Made by a program: the position numbers and the translations under genes
Part shown: positions 5,024 through 5,042 of the stretch, one piece after another
Layout: each line of letters starts with the position of its first letter
Numbering within the stretch: position 1 is the stretch's first letter
Notes under the pieces: generated by a model
Told to the model about the DNA's origin: nothing
What the model saw: only the letters and a program-made list of their open reading frames with translations
Databases searched by the model: none
Source: an uncultured Oscillospiraceae bacterium
Lineage (GTDB): Bacteria > Bacillota > Clostridia > Oscillospirales > Acutalibacteraceae
NCBI GenBank assembly: GCA_900552225.1
Contig: URYX01000141.1
Coordinates: forward strand, 1-5,042
Length of the DNA stretch: 5,042 nucleotides
Direction: 5' to 3'

Positions 5024-5042
5024 TTATCCTACAACTTCGCCC
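5024..5042 (-). CDS. possible 3' end of an upstream gene (divIC-like?)
   Basis: On the minus strand the last bases read as the codons G-E-V-V-G followed by TAA (5024-5026), 33 nt before the S1-domain gene. A GE(V/I)V ending resembles the C-terminus of clostridial DivIC/FtsB proteins, and divIC commonly precedes this S1 gene. Five codons are too few to prove it, so this is mainly an inference from gene order. Confidence 0.25.

Overview
The window looks like a chromosomal segment from a moderately high-GC, Gram-positive anaerobe of the class Clostridia, probably near the Oscillospiraceae/Ruminococcaceae. This is inferred from strong GC-rich codon use, purine-rich AGGAG-type ribosome binding sites, sigma-A-like promoters with 17-bp spacers, intrinsic terminators, and an S1-domain protein of the kind found next to divIC in Firmicutes. 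No search could be run, so the taxonomy is inference. I see no rRNA, tRNA, CRISPR array or mobile element.

Left part, plus strand (1-3760). A sigma-A-like promoter (91-119) drives a 280-aa protein of the chloramphenicol acetyltransferase / 2-oxoacid dehydrogenase E2 catalytic-domain fold, whose usual catalytic His and Asp appear to be replaced. A 171-bp gap holding a GC-rich hairpin follows. Next come two overlapping genes: an alpha/beta hydrolase of the monoacylglycerol lipase type with a full Ser-Asp-His triad, and glycerol kinase (glpK), whose start codon lies 11 nt inside the lipase gene. The pair reads as a short pathway: release glycerol from monoacylglycerol (or a similar ester), then phosphorylate it to glycerol-3-phosphate. 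The glpK stop codon is followed by three tandem small hairpins and then a strong stem-loop that probably serves as a bidirectional terminator.

Right part, minus strand (3789-5042). A 168-aa four-helix membrane protein of unknown function has its own promoter. A perfect 8-bp inverted repeat overlaps the -10 edge and the expected transcription start, as a repressor operator would. About 100 bp of GC-rich sequence with no recognisable gene separates it from an intrinsic terminator that ends the next gene, a 149-aa S1 RNA-binding protein of the YabR/GSP13 type with a basic, glycine-rich tail. The last bases may hold the final codons of the gene upstream of it, possibly divIC.

Most of the window is ordinary. 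The points most worth a second look are the lipase-glycerol kinase coupling, the E2/CAT-like protein with a changed active site, the palindromic operator, the structured glpK 3' UTR, and the apparent lack in GlpK of the histidine that PTS HPr phosphorylates in many Firmicutes.
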